From contig NBAY01000008.1 in assembly GCA_002794775.1 (NCBI GenBank), positions 186,001-250,000 on the forward strand: DNA of 64,000 nt, given 5' to 3'. Position 1 is the stretch's first letter. Every line of letters starts with the position of its first letter. Positions 33,182 to 46,470 of this stretch are shown here, one piece after another. Source of the DNA: Porodaedalea pini. Its lineage: Eukaryota > Basidiomycota > Agaricomycetes > Hymenochaetales > Hymenochaetaceae. The notes beneath the pieces were generated by a model that saw only the letters and a program-made list of their open reading frames with translations, did no database searches and was not told the DNA's origin. Made by a program: the position numbers and the translations under genes.

Positions 33182-34734
33182 ATGTTCGCCGCCCGCTCTC
33201 TCTCTTCCTCCATCGCCTCCACCTCCTCTCGTACCAACCTCATCCGCAGACACCTCCGCACCATGGTAAGCAGTCCTCTGTTCTCGGTCTATCACTAGTA
33301 GTTCTCAAAGTATCGGCAAAGGCCTCTGCTCCCCATGAAGTTGTGATCGTCGCGGCCTCGCGCACGCCTGTCGGCTCCCTTAACGGTGCTCTCAAGACAC
33401 TCACAGCTCCCCAACTCGGCATCGTTGCCCTCAAGCATGCCCTTGAGACGAGCGGAGTAGCTCCGTCGGCGGTCGAGGAGGTCTACATGGGCAACGTCGT
33501 ACAGGCCGGTGTCGGCCAGTCGCCCGCCCGTCAGGTCGCCCTTGGTGCCGGTCTCAGCGAGATCAGCGACGCGACCACAATCAACAAAGTTTGCGCCAGC
33601 GGTCTGAAGGCGATCATGATCGCTTCGCAGAGCATCTCGTCCGGATACAATAGCGTTGTGGTCGCTGGTGGAATGGAGAGCATGAGCAACGCACCGTACG
33701 TTTTTGGAATAACACGTTTGTCTTACTGCTATGAATGCTTATCTGTTTCTCTTGCTTTTTCCAGCTTCCTTCTGCCGCGCATAAATCCGCTCTTCGGTAA
33801 GGTTGAGGTGAGGGACTCGCTTGAGGTCGACGGACTCTTCGATGTGTACAACCAGTTTGCGATGGGTAACTGCGGCGAGTGCACCGCGGAGAAGCATGAC
33901 ATTTCGCGGGAGTCGCAGGACAACCATGCGATCGAGTCGTACAAGCGCGCGGCGAAGGCCTGGGAAACTGGTGCGTTCGCTGCAGAGGTTGCACCCGTGA
34001 CGATCAAAGGCAAAAAGGGCGACATAATCGTGAAGGAGGACGAAGAGCACAAGAAAGTCATCTTCGAGAAGATCCCATCTCTGTCGCCGAGCTTCAAGAA
34101 GAACGGCGGCACAATTACGCCTGCCAACTCGTCCAACTTGAACGATGGCGCGTCAGCACTTATTCTCATGTCTGCAGCAAAGGCAAAGGAACTTGGTGTG
34201 AAGCCACTCGCGAAGATCCTTTGTGAGTGAATTGTATGGGAATAGCAGCGACTTGGGCTCTAATCTTTGAATGTTTGTTAGCGTATGCCGATGCGGGTCT
34301 CGCACCCATCGATTTTCCACTCGCACCAACCGTCGCCCTGCCGAAGGCGCTCGAATCGGCGAACCTTACTGTGAAGGACATTGCCCTCTTTGAGATCAAC
34401 GAGGCCTTCTCCGTCGTCGTGCGTGCTGCTGAGAAGATTCTCGACATCCCGTCGGAAAAGATCAACGTGAATGGGTAAGAGCTCTTGTTTACCCTAGAAC
34501 GATGTGCACGAGCTCATATAATCTTGACAGTGGTGCCGTCGCCCTTGGCCATGCCATTGGAAACTCGGGTTCGCGCATTGTTGTTTCACTTGTTCACGCT
34601 CTCAAGTCTGGAGAGTATGGTGCGGCTGGCATTTGCAACGGGGTAAGATTTAGCTCAGTTATCCTTCTTCAGCCTTTCGCTTATCTTCCTTACAGGGTGG
34701 TGCGGCATCTGCGATTGTCATACAGAAGCTGTAA
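33182..34734 (+). CDS. ERG10: Acetyl-CoA acetyltransferase (thiolase II), possible dual targeting
   Basis: Six exons (33182-33265, 33322-33695, 33765-34222, 34282-34474, 34531-34642, 34696-34734) give 419 residues. Exon 1 is a typical presequence ([13 protein letters not shown], then [12 protein letters not shown]). Exon 2 opens [18 protein letters not shown], where the mature enzyme normally begins. The acylated cysteine is in NKVCASG, the histidine in [10 protein letters not shown], and the proton-donor cysteine in ICNGGGAAS. It joins two acetyl-CoA to acetoacetyl-CoA for the mevalonate pathway, or the reverse in mitochondria. The last codon of exon 1 is ATG, so a cytosolic form could start there (see findings). 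GHA replaces the usual GHP. Confidence 0.93.
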
Positions 34735-35442
34735 ACATTTTGTTCCTTTAATGACACTTGGGATAGGGAACGACAACTGACTTGTATAGATACACATGCA
34801 TTGCGTTTACTTGGATGGTTCTTTTTTTCAACATCGCTTTGTCACATCATAACTTATCGCGTCCCGGAAGGACGGTGCGTCATGAATTGATTAGATATGG
34901 AAAGCAAATTTTCGGAATGATGCCTTGACACATGAACTATGGAGAACTCGCAGCTTGAGAAGAACGCGAAAGAGAACGCCTTTTACGGACGAAGCATCTC
35001 ACCGTCTTAATGGAATACGGCCGTGCTGCGATAGGATGACGCTAAAAGCCGTGCAAGCACCCTCCCGGCGCGACATTTTTCGCTGTGATCAGCCGCCGTA
35101 ATCTCGGCAACCACTCCTCTGAATTCAGACCTCGATTGCAAGCGTTATCACACTTTCCGCCCGGTCCGCATTGAATCAACTTGTTCTATGAAAAACGTTC
35201 TTCATAGTCTGGGCGTTTCGTGATTCTTTCCCCCCGCTCCAGTGCCTTGCTTCTCGCTCATGTGCAACATAGTCTTTATCGTTTATTTTTAGCTTCTATT
35301 CCCACCAAGAGGAACATGCATATGCACCAGAAGTTGTATATATGTTGTCTGCGCTATCAGCAGAAGCGCCGTTCCCGGTTCTGAGTCTCTGTAGCTGTCT
35401 CGGAATTGCGTACCCACTCAAGTCTGCATTTGAAGAGATAAA
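34735..35442. promoter_or_regulatory. Long intergenic region upstream of the permease
   Basis: These 708 bases hold no gene. GATA-type cores on the complement (ttatc) occur at 35145-35149 and 35276-35280, which would suit nitrogen control of an allantoate-type permease, but such short motifs are common by chance. Confidence 0.3.
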
Positions 35443-38091
35443 ATGGCTTCAACTGAACGACGGAACGTATCACGCGTTGAAGATGGGCGCTCATCGGAGG
35501 AGAAAGCAGGCTTAGGCTCTCCAGTGGATGAGAAGAGTCCGACTGTTGAGGTATCGTCCGATGAAGCGTCTGTCGACGCCAGGGATGGCGATGAGGCGCT
35601 CGAGCTTGTGGGCATGCGCCGGACGGCGCAGTTCAGCGAAGAGTATAACAACAAATTGCGCAGGAAACTTGTACGTCTGGCTCGAAAAGTTTCTCGTTCT
35701 CGTCAGCTCGCCCTCACTACTTCTGAACCGGCGTAGGACTGGACAATCCCGCCTTTGTGCGCGGCGGTGTATTTCACCCAGTTCTTGTGAGCAAGGGCAC
35801 ATTAAATATGTCTGATCTGAAATAGAGTATAACTGCTGTTCGACAGAGATAAGACATCATTGAATTATGCGAGGTGCGAAATGTCTTCTCTCATTTTTCA
35901 AGGTACTGAAGACATATTACAGCATCATGGGCTTCCCCGTTACCGGTCAGGTACGTCATCGCCTTGCAGTTACTCTGCATACATCCATGGCTAATAACTC
36001 TGTACCAAGGACTACAATCTTGTTGCGTTGGCCTTTTATGTTGGTAAGAACGGCAGCATATACACAAGCTTATGCTCACATCACTTACTTCGACGGCAGG
36101 TTTCTTCGTGTGGGAGTTCCCGACCGTATATATATCTCAGAGGCTGAGGCTAGCTAAATATCTTGGTAAACACGGTTCATAAAGAAGAGAATGCGGTTAT
36201 TGACTGCTCCACGTTTTGGAAGGCGTGAATGTGGTGCTTTGGGGGATTGTGTTGATGCTCCAGGCAATTCCCAACACATTTGCACCCTTTTTTGTGTTGC
36301 GCTTTATCCTGGGTGATGCACTCTGCTTATATTATTGACTGCAAACGTTACTGACTGGAGGGTGGCTTCGCATGGGCAGGGATGCTCGAGAGCTGCGTGG
36401 CTCCGATACTTATTCTCATCATTTCAATGTTCTATAAGAAGAATGAACAGGTATGGCTTATGAGCTCAATCGAACAGAAGAAAATACTAAGCCGTTTTTA
36501 TGTGGAAGTCTCGAAGAATCTCCTGGTTCTATGTCATGGTATGTCCGACTTAGCACGTCATATTGTTTTGTTGACTCAAAGTAAACAAAAAGAATAGCTT
36601 GACGTCCATCTTCGGAGGCTTCGTTGCCTATGTAAGGGGCCCTGCTCTCTTCTACTCTCTTCACGCTGATAAGAAGCGCACAGGGAATCTCTTTCGACCC
36701 CAATACGAACTTTGCGCCTTACAAAATTCTGTTCCTCATGCTCGGAGGCCTTGCCATCGCTGTTGGCATAGCCGTACTGATCTGGATGCCTGACTCACCC
36801 GTGCACGCGCAGACGCTGACGCGCGAGGAGCGCATCGCTGCCATTGAACGGGTTCGGGACGACCAGGGCGGGACAGAGAACAAGACGATCAAGAAAGCTC
36901 AGGTTATCGAGGCGCTGACGGATATCCGGACGTGGTTGATTGTACTGTCTACCCTCGTCAGTGAGTAAATACGGCTGTCGAGTTTCTGAGGTACTGAAGG
37001 GAGATAACTGACGCGTTTCTATAGCGAGTGTTCCGAACGGAGGACTGAGCAACTGTGAGTTTCTCATCACAGAACCTGGGCTGTTCTAGTTTACTCATGA
37101 TATTGCGGTCCTGTAGTTAGTTCTATCATTGTTAAGGTGAAGACGATGTTTTTCTATAAACTGTAACGCGATTTGCTCAATTAACCGCCACTAGAATTTC
37201 GGCTACACGTACGTATGCGCAATTGTATAGGTTCACTCGCAAGAAGCTCATAATTGTCACAGATCCAAGCAGACTTTGATTCTGGGTACGCCTGGCGGCC
37301 TGATTGGAGCGTTTGCTACCTTATCGCTAGGGTGGTACTCCGATAAAAAGGCACGTCTTGGCCTTTAATTTTGAGATGCCTCAGACTATTGACTCGTTTT
37401 TCTACAGAATGAACGGATGGTGCCCATTGTCTTATCAATGATCCCGACTGTTGTCGGTACAGCTATGCTGGTCGGGCTCAATGATTCAGGGAAGAAGGGT
37501 GCTCTCCTGTTTGGTCTGTGCTGCTTCCGCATCCCTGCTACCTACCAACTCATAACATTGTTATCACAAATTAGCTTCTTGGATCATTGGCTTCTACGGC
37601 TGCTCACTTGCAATTCTCTATGCTTACAACGCGAGCAACACTAGCGGACACACCAAGAAAGTCACTGTGAATGCAATGACGCTCTCCGCGTTCAGCTTGG
37701 GGAACGTTATCGGCACGGAAACGTTCCTTCCAAAAGACGCACCTGGTGAGCCTTACATGAACGCCAACGCAAATGAAGGCTTCAACCATTAATGCACATT
37801 ACGTTAGATTACTTGCCAGGGAAGATCTCAATCCTGGTTCTGCTTGCTTCTCAGTTCTTCCTTTGCTTCTTAATTCGAGTCATCAACCTTCGCCTCAATA
37901 AGAAGAAGCGCGCTCGTATCGCAGAGATGAAGGAGAGAAACGGATGGACAGATGAAGATATCGAGAGGGAGCGCGAGAAGCACGCTTTCTTGGATCTTAC
38001 AGATACACAGTAAGAGCTTTGACAAATTCATCGTTGAACATTTGTCAAGTACCGATTTTTCAGGAACCCTTACTTCGTTTACACGGCTTAG
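35443..38091 (+). CDS. MFS transporter, anion:cation symporter/allantoate permease family
   Basis: A many-exon gene of the ACS/DAL5-like family. A hydrophilic N-terminus of about 75 residues is followed by LDWTIPPLCAAVYFTQFLDKTSLNYARYYSIMG. The DKTSLNYAR motif is the family marker at the end of TM1. Then come DYNLVALAFYVGFFVWEFPTVYISQRLRLAKYLG, AIPNTFAPFFVLRFILG, the central loop ending LTREERIAAIERVRDDQGGTENKTIKKAQ, and TM blocks such as WWYSDKKNERMVPIVLSMIPTV. The tail has KERNGWTDEDIERE and ends TDTQNPYFVYTA after a last intron (gtaag at about 38010, acceptor ending 38063). Without that intron the frame stops at 38013. Substrate is unknown; allantoate, nicotinate, and pantothenate carriers are relatives. 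Confidence 0.88.
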
Positions 38092-38340
38092 CGATGCTCG
38101 CTCTGACTAGGATGGTTAGCAAATAAATGTAATACTAAAGGCTGAAATTTGAGGGTCCAGTCTGTTTGTTTGTAGGCGATCGCGAAAGTCATGACTACGT
38201 AAGAAAATGATCGACGTGTTGAGCGCGGTGGCACTTGCTTTGTTTCAGTTGCCTACTTGGCACCATCCATTCAAGCTAAAGTCAAATAAGAGGCCATCAC
38301 TGGATATTCGTATCTCTTCCTCGTCTCTTCCCTTTTCAGA

Positions 38341-40973
38341 ATGGCGACCTCTCGTGAAACAAGAGTCTTGACTAGCGACGTTCTGTCAAAATCTGTCCTC
38401 GATCGCTTCGATAGAACAGCATTGACCAAAGCTTTCGTCGCTTCACAAAAGCAACATGCCTCTGCGTACGCTATCGAAGGAAAGAAACTAGCCTCCCGCT
38501 GGGACAAGAACGTTGGATCGGACATCAACTCTCAGACTGCTCCAGAAAAGAATACGACTCCTGTAGGAGGTGGCTTCTCTAGTCCTGTTCTGAAGCCGCG
38601 CAATGCAACATGCCCAAGTGCAGTTCTCCGAAATTCTTGCACTCCATCGGTGGATATACCACCGACAAGAGAAGAAAGCGCTTGTAAAGCACCAGTCCGC
38701 AGCAAAGAACGAAGTCCATCTCCAGCTCGACCAGACAAAGTTTCAAACAAAGGAAACCAAAAATCAAAGCCAGGCCTTCAAGAGGCGAAATTAGGCAAAG
38801 AAAAATTGGAGCTTTCTACAGAATCTAAGCGTACGAAAAGAAAACTCTCCGATAGTGATGACGATAGAGAAGAACGTAAGTCATTCTCACAGGTTTATGC
38901 TCACTTCCAAGACCTGGAGTTGACGTGAAGTATGATAGGACTGGCTCAGCGCCGTGCTAGGAGGCAGCACAAGAAAGACATAATCGCACCGAAAGCATGC
39001 TCGGAAAAGCACGTGTCAGACTCAGGAGGCGAGACAGATAAACCAAACGCTTCCAAAGGGAAGAAGACGAAGACGAAGGATAGCAAGAATAAGCTACCTG
39101 CTGGACTCGCTCTGATGCACGGTTTCAGTGCTGGGAACATTGGCAAACATAGATTAACGGTAAGTGCTCTTTTCATATTCATTTGAATAGGAAGGCTGAT
39201 GAACCCAGATCGGACCTGCTGCAACTTTCGGTGTATTCAATAAAGGACGTGCCTCTACGAAGACCAAGGTAGGAAAGAAATCAAAGTTAAAGGGTAAGTT
39301 CTGAGCTTGTCGTTCGTAGTTGAGGTCTAATTTTTCCAGTAGCGCCGGTCACTTTCGATGAATCATGTTTCCTCAGCAAAGTCGCTCGTTCCTTCACAAC
39401 CTCGAGTAGTGTCTCAAAACATTTGCCAAAGTGCGCCAACTCAGCCGGTTCGGATCAGTCGAGAGCATTGTCTAGCAGCCAAGGAGAATCGTCTCACCGC
39501 CAAAACCATGTTACAGCAAGAAAGACTTCGGCACTACGCTCAGAAGTCTCTTTGGAGGATTTGCCATTAGAGAAAGAGCATTCGGATTGCGATGACAAAT
39601 CGAACTTTGAGTCCGAGGTCTGGGAGATTGAGAAAGAGTTCTTACATGACACAGACGATGACCAGGGATCTGCCTCGCTTGCGAAACCGAGGAGCGTTGT
39701 CATTAATAGCAGAGCTTGGGACTGGGGTGTTGCCGAAGCTCCTGGACAGGTGAACGACATTGCTCGAGCTTCTATAGACGGGGATGACGACCACGAGAAC
39801 GGCTCGGCGGTCAACAGTAGCTGTCGTTTCGGAACTATAACGTCCTTGGCACCGTCTCAATCAGCGTCCCAAGTACCAGTCAGGCTTCCTGTTTTGTCGG
39901 ATGCGCTTCAACTGAAGTCGAAGTTCTTTGCATCGCCCAAAGAGGATGAAGGCGATAAAGAAGTTCTGCTTACCGGACAGCGGAACGTATCTCCTCCTCC
40001 TGAACAAGGTCCCGCACATCATAATCAAATAGAGGGGAACACGGACAATGCATTGTTCGATCGCGATCAAGAAGTAGACATTGTCTGCGAAGCACCGATT
40101 CAGCATCAGGTTAGTGAATGCAGAAGCGTCAATGCGTCGTCTTGCTCTCTTGAAAGGGCCATTCGAAAATTGGAGGCCTCCGATCAGGGAGCACTTGCTA
40201 CTCAGTACGATATTCTTCCGAGATGTCCTCGCTTGTCTGTCCTCGGCTCAGACTTTGCTTTCGAAGACGATTCCGGGACTGCTCCAGTACCTCAATATGA
40301 AACAGAGTTCACCAATCTCGACGTCACGGACACGCGCATGGATCAGCACCTTTATGGCTCCTTCAATTCATATGATATGGTTCATGCTTATTCAGAAGCC
40401 GCTCATACAGAATATGACGATCTCAAGCATTATGAGAACGGTGGTGACCAGAACAATCACGACCAAGTCCTAGGTGAAAGCGGCTCGGGATTCGACGACA
40501 TTTATCTGCCAGGGGAAGCTCAGGGCGGCGACTACAACTATGCGAATTCTGTATATCCTATGGATCTGGATTGCGAATCGTCAGTCGATGAAGACTCCTA
40601 TGAGTGCTTTAATCCTCAGAATACCCTTGAATATGATCCGGAGGACGACTATGGCGGCTTGTATGTGTCGGATGATTGTGAGGGATCGAGCTATTCACAT
40701 CAGTCTGATATGACTTGTGATGAGGACTATTTCGGTCACTCAGGGGAGATCCAGGAAGGAGAACAGCTTGAAGACTTGGGAACAGGAATGCCGGAAATTT
40801 TATTTCTTCAAGGACGCACGATGCTGTTTGACGCGAACAATCTAGAGGGGCAATTTAACTCAATGAATAGGTCGACTCCAGCGAAGGCTTCCAGGCACCT
40901 TGGATCGTTGAAGGATGCTGAAGCCGCAGTTGCCAAGGACTTCCAGAAGAGCTTTTACCCTATTAAGTTTTGA
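38341..40973 (+). CDS. Unrecognised large acidic/Ser-rich nuclear-type protein
   Basis: Four exons (38341-38875, 38950-39159, 39209-39293, 39340-40973). The N-terminus (RETRVLTSDVLSKSVLDRFDRTALTKAFVASQKQHA) is helical and basic. A Lys/Arg cluster (KRTKRKLSDSDDD) looks like a nuclear signal. The most ordered block crosses the second intron: LPAGLALMHGFSAGNIGKHRLT then IGPAATFGVFNKGRAS. Then a long acidic, Ser/Asp/Tyr-rich region leads to a short conserved-looking end, LKDAEAAVAKDFQKSFYPIKF. A stretch with AWDWGV within an acidic context (about 39717-39734) may be a short linear motif. I do not recognise the family and assign no function. Confidence 0.65.
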
Positions 40974-41520
40974 TATCACACTATATGTTGTCAGTGAATA
41001 GCTTTAATGTGAATGAGCTGCAGTTGTGTTTGCCACGCCGAGGACGTGACAATGACGCGTGACCTCACGCGAGTGGGCGCGAGAATTTTTCTGTCCATCA
41101 CATTTTCAAGAGGATAGAAGGAGATATACAGAGTTCTGAGAAGTTTGTGACGCAAGGATAATCGTAAATGACGCAGGACCAAAATATGGTGGAGAGAAGA
41201 ATAAACCGGAAATTTCGAGAGCTGACACTTCGTTTTGCCGATGGCCACTAGCACTGACTCGGACGTTCTGTTTCAGTGTTTGTCCTTGTTATCTTAGCCA
41301 CCGCTTAATTTGCGTGTCGACCCAGTCGCGTCGTCTCATCTTCTAACCACCACCTTACCCCCGCCCCCCATTCTCCCCAACGCCCATTGCTGCACCTAGT
41401 ACACCTTGAAAAACTTGCAAGGCTCATCTCTACGAGCTCAAGCAAGTACGCTGTACGTGTGGGCTCTTTGGTTTTGCTGTTGAGTATCTTTGTGCCTGAC
41501 GCGTCTTCAAGTTGCACAAC
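40974..41520. other. Intergenic, promoter side of the GTPase gene
   Basis: No gene. MluI-type acgcgt motifs occur near 41055 and 41500. The CT/C-rich run at about 41348-41385 is a likely core promoter feature. Confidence 0.35.
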
Positions 41521-44500
41521 ATGGGGAGCAATCCCAGCAATCCTGTCGTCAAAATGGAACAGATCGAGAGTACTATTCTTCCCTTCTCAAACGCGAAAAA
41601 CAGGGAGAATATTGTCGCGTCTGCCATCGTGAAGCCTGAGCCGTACGACGCGGGTGTAGCAGTAAGTTGCTGTGCATATGAGCTCGGCTTCTCATCTCAA
41701 ATGCTTCGTACCCTTTCAGCTCTCGCCCCATAAGGTGGTGAAGACAGAATCGGACTCTCTGAAGAAAGACGAACTTGAAGCAACCGAAACGCACAGGGAA
41801 GTTGCTTCTATTCCCGCGAATTACACGATATTCGAGTCTGCCGATGAAATCCACTATACCCCTGAGGACTTCCTTAAAGAAGGCATTAAGATGGTGAAGG
41901 ACGTCAAGGCTCATGTGAAGCGTCTCGAAGTTGGAAGTAAGTTGCGCAAAGAAGTATGGTTACGAGAGATAGCAAGGTACGTCATACATCATCTATCATA
42001 ATATTCCTAGCATTTTCTAAATTAAATCAAAGTCTCGAGAGCCAAGGATCTCCAAGTACTATGATTGCTGTGTGTGGAGGTGTGAAGCTTGTGCCTTACT
42101 CTTGATTATCCACTAAAAAGTATTCAGCGACGGGCGCAGGCAAATCCTCTGCGCTGAATGCGATTCTGGACGGTACGTGAACTTCTTCGGTTGTCATATC
42201 AGTCAACCCAGAGCATTGAACTTCACTAGATAATATCGTTCCGACGAGCGGAATGCGAGGTTGGTGATACGCCAAAATCCTTTTTTTTTCTCGTACTTAG
42301 ACATTTCCAATTTAGCTTGTACAGCCGTCGTTACAGAGATTTCTTACCAAAAAGAGAAGACCATTTCAGCCGACGTTTCTTTTCTCTCTGAAAAGGAATG
42401 GAGGGATGAACTTGAAACTCTTTTGGACGACTTACTAGATGAAGACGGCCAATTCCGTCGTACGACCGACCTCAGGAGTGAATCGGGTGTTGCCTGGCAT
42501 AAGGTATACATAAACTCTGGCAGGGAACCTTTTACTTACACGCATAAAGGTCCATGCGGTTTATCCAATGCTGACTCAGGACCGTCTTGCTGCTATAGCG
42601 CGCCGGGAGTCTGGCGAGCGTGTCGAGGCCATTCTGAAAACAGATCCCAGTACGGCCATCAACTGCAATTCTAGAATAGTTGGCTTACAGTCCTTTATAC
42701 AGAAATCTTGAAACTGATGGGTACTATTAAAAAGATTGTTGCCAAGAATTCTAAGGAATTTGCGAAGGAAATCGCGTAAGATATTTCCAGCTACAAATAT
42801 AAGAGCACAGGAGCTGAATCGCTTTTTAGGAAATACATTGACTCCAAAGATCAGAAACGAGGAGACAAGAAGGAAAAGGACAAGGACAGGAAGAAACAGG
42901 ACAATGGTCCGGCCTTGTGGCCGCTCATCCGTCAGGTCAATGTGCGCTGCAACAGCCACGCATTGAGCACGGGATGTGTTCTCGTAGACCTTCCAGGAGT
43001 AGCAGATGCAAACGCCGCTCGCTCTAGTATTGCGCGAGACTACATGAAGAAAGCTGACTGTGTATGGATTCTGGCGCCTATCACGAGGGCTGTTGATGAC
43101 AAGACAGCGAAAGGTTCGGTTATTCTGTGATTTTTGTGCGTGCATTTTTATGGACAATGCGTTTGCAGATCTTCTTGGGGATGCTTTCAAGTCACAGCTT
43201 ATGAGTGAGTCGATCTCATATCTTTCTTTGCGCGTATCTGATGATAGTTCAAAAATCTTCGCAATAGTGGGTGAGTACATTATAGATAAAGTCGCAGAGT
43301 ATTTTTTTGATATTCGGTTGCTCAGATGGCAATTTCGCCGACGTCGAGAGCACCATTACGTTCATTGCTACGAAGTGTGATGACATATCTTGTTCGGAAG
43401 TCATCGGTAGTTTGTCACTCGAGGCACGTAGTCAGACTTTCGGCATTCAAACCCCAGACTCATTAACTCTTTCTCAGGATGATCCGGTCTTAGAGGAAAT
43501 AGAGGAGCGACTCGACCAAGTTCGGCTTGAGATGAAGGAATGGAAACAGAAGAAAGGAGATGCCGAGAAGACTGCAAAAGGTCTGATTTTATCGAACACA
43601 TTTCTGCTTCTGTCTTATTCTTTGCACAGGCGTTACTGAGGAGCTGAGAGTTATTCGCGACGGACTTGCTGAGGGTCAGGAGCATCTAGAGGCTCTTGAA
43701 GAGGGAAGGTCATTCACGCCGAGCAAACCACCAGAGAGCAGTGGCAAACCGAGCGGTAAAAAGCGCAAGAATTCTCGCGGCGGTAAGGGCGGTTCTCCGA
43801 AACGCAGAAAAGAAGACTTCGACGGAGAGGATGTGGAAATGGCACTTGATCCCGATGCCGACGAAGATGACTTAGATCTCGACGACTTTATTGTCGACGA
43901 TTCCATTAAAAGTAGCAATTCGGACGACGATAGCGACAAATCTGACAGCGATAGGTCGAACAACGACAGCGATAAGTCGGACAGCGGCAGCGAGGACGAT
44001 AGCGACAAGTCAGATAATGAGTCAGTTGACTCCAGATCTGAGAGTGAGGAGGATGCTCTCACCATCGACGAAGTCAAGGCAAAGGTCGAGAAAAGCAGGG
44101 CTGAGCTTAAGAATGCCAGGGAGAGGCTGTCAGAAGCGCGCAGACAGAGGAAGGAGGCAATGGATATGATTTCCAACCTACAGAAGAAGCAGAATAAAGC
44201 GCAGAGAGACAAAAATGCATTTTGCTCCTTAAAGCGTTCTGAGGTACGTTCTGAAGCGAGAAATCTGATTTCATTGACCCGACAAATCATCGTTACAGTT
44301 TTCGCGCGACGTGCTTAAGGAAGACTTCCGAAACGGGTTGAAGGTAAGACTCCTTGAAACAGCCCAAGCGATGTGCTGACATGGTATGAAAGGAACTTGA
44401 TGATACGGCGGAGGAAAAACGCAACCCAATGGGATTTGATCCTTCCGTTAACTTACGTGACTACGATAGCATCAATTTGCCTGTGTTTACGGTGTCTTCG

Positions 44501-46135
44501 CGTGACTACATTCGGATTACCAGTGAGTAAGTTTCGTTATGGAACGTTCTCTCATCCTGACAAGTTGTCTAGAACAAGTAAAGGGTGATGGCGAAGCATC
44601 CTGCTTCAGCACCGTTGAAGAGACGGGCGTCCCTGAACTTCAGAAGTGGTGCCATACTCTCACAATCAAATCGCGTGAGCGAGCTGCGAGGAACTTCCGG
44701 AACCACCTTCGAGTATTTTCCACTTCCATCAAGAGTTATATCGACAGCTTCGGTACAGTCAGCGAAGCCGACAGAGAGTCCCTGCGTCAAAGATGGGAGT
44801 CTGCTATTGAGCTAGATCTTTATACGATGATGGACGATAGCGATGATGATGAAGACAGTGACAATGATGATGGCTATGACTGGGTGTATCAGCGTGGCAG
44901 ACTAATTCCCGTAGCCAGAGCTCGTGCAAGCACACCCAAAGCCGGAGCGCCCATGAACGGAGGGCGTAAAGACGGGAGCGGCGTGACTGGCAGACTAGCT
45001 CAGGTAAAGAGACTTAGTTTTTTTAGTTTCTGGCAGTTTCTTACTCGGGTCCTAAGGATTTCCGTCGTGTCATCGCATCTAGCGTGGAAGGCATGCAGCA
45101 ATCCTTCAAGGAGGGTCTAGAAGAGAAATGCCAAGCAGGAGCACAGGCGGTATGCATACTTGACTTATCTTATACTGATAGATCACTGATACCTCGATTT
45201 AGGCTGCGGAAGCGGCCGCCGAAACTTCCGATGCATTCGCGGCCTCAATGCACTGGTCCACTTATCGGGCTAGTAAGTCCCTTGTTTTCTCTGGATCGGG
45301 CGCAGCCAATGACTGGAGATCAACAGCTTTGCGCCGTGAAGGTGTTTGGCGTAGGAATCTCAACGAAGAGTTGATCTCTCCCATGACGAAGACCATTGCG
45401 TCCTCCTGGGCCAAAACTTTTGAAAACAATCTTTTTTCAGATTTCGAGACCGAAAGTCTGAAAGTGATTGCAAAGCTGCTCAAGGAAGTTGAGGAGTCTT
45501 GTCCAGTTGGACTGCATGATCGCGCTCGTCACCAGGGTCAACTTTGCCTTGAAGAAATCAGAGTTGCACTGAGGAAGACCGTGGACGTTGTCAGTAAGGA
45601 ATTGACATCTGGACAGAAAGATGTGTCTCGTTGTCTCGAACCGCATGTCCGAGAACAACTTTCTGCAGGATACTCCCGGGCTATGGAGGAGCGAGGCCGC
45701 GGAAGTGTGGCAAGGCAAAAGGTTTGCTTTTCGGATTCTCGATTCTCTAGAATTTTAGTGACTTCACCCCTCATCTAGGCCATTTTCAAAACTTACGTTG
45801 AAAATAATAAGGACGATCTGTTCGAGGATGGAGCAGAGGTTATTCTGGATAGGCTTGACAAAGTCGCGCTTGACGTGGGTAAAGCGCTGGAAGCCGCCAT
45901 GAACAATCTCGCTGAGAAGGTAAGCTATTGCCCTAGCTTCTGCAGAGTTTCAAGTTTGCTAATTTCTTCCGCAGATTGAAGTCAATCTCGCTGTCCTCTG
46001 GGAGGCAGCTGGCGACAACACACACCTTGTGCGCGAGCGCGCCGAGGCTACTGAATGCGTCGATTCCATCCTCCGGCAGTTGATGCTGTGGGAGACTGCA
46101 GACAGATCGCGAAACTTGCTGATCAGCCAAGACTA
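41521..46135 (+). CDS. SLIP-GC-like nuclear GTPase (dynamin-related P-loop GTPase)
   Basis: A long multi-exon gene. After about 150 residues comes IAVCGATGAGKSSALNAILDDNIVPTSGMRACTAVVTEI; the G1 P-loop GATGAGKSS is created by an intron join near 42077-42127, and the following Thr serves as G2. G3 is LVDLPGVADANAARS and G4 is FIATKCDDIS. A Lys-rich insert (KRGDKKEKDKDRKK) lies before G3. Downstream is a Ser/Asp repeat (about 43905-44035) and a coiled coil (KAKVEKSRAELKNARERLSEARRQRKE). The helical C-terminal part ends VDSILRQLMLWETADRSRN. Vertebrate SLIP-GC (NUGGC) is a nuclear GTPase of germinal-centre B cells; fungal members have no known role. Not every exon border was resolved. Confidence 0.82.
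43905..44035 (+). repeat. Ser/Asp/Lys-rich coding repeat in the SLIP-GC-like gene
   Basis: Imperfect units of the form DSDKSDS recur about five times (for example DDDSDKSD, NNDSDKSD, EDDSDKSD). The underlying DNA repeats gacagcgataag-like units. It is an acidic low-complexity linker and a candidate for length variation. Confidence 0.75.
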
Positions 46136-46470
46136 GTTCTTCGTCAGATCAGGACTTCAACAAGCGACTTCAACAAATAATTGCTCGTATTCCTATCATT
46201 ATATGATCCTATGCTCGCGTTGTCACCCCTTTAATCAACACATCCTCATTCGTAGTATCTTCGCCGCATATGAATGCCTCGAAGAAAGTTACCCTCAGTC
46301 TTCTTGTTGTCTCGTTTCGTGTATTGTTTTTTATTGTCACTTGCGAATATGCAGTTTGTCTTTTCTTGCCACCTTGTACTTGATCGTGAGCACTGAGCGA
46401 CGCGTCTGTGCCGATCACTGTGCCGATCTGACACGACGTACTAATTATTTACCAACTTCACACCATCTCC
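46136..46470. other. Intergenic spacer
   Basis: This is the 3' side of the GTPase gene and the promoter of the small membrane protein gene. One acgcgt lies near 46400. No gene. Confidence 0.35.

Noticed and set aside
35145..35280. GATA sites as evidence of nitrogen control of the permease
   Set aside because: Two short cores in 700 bp are expected by chance; kept only as a note.
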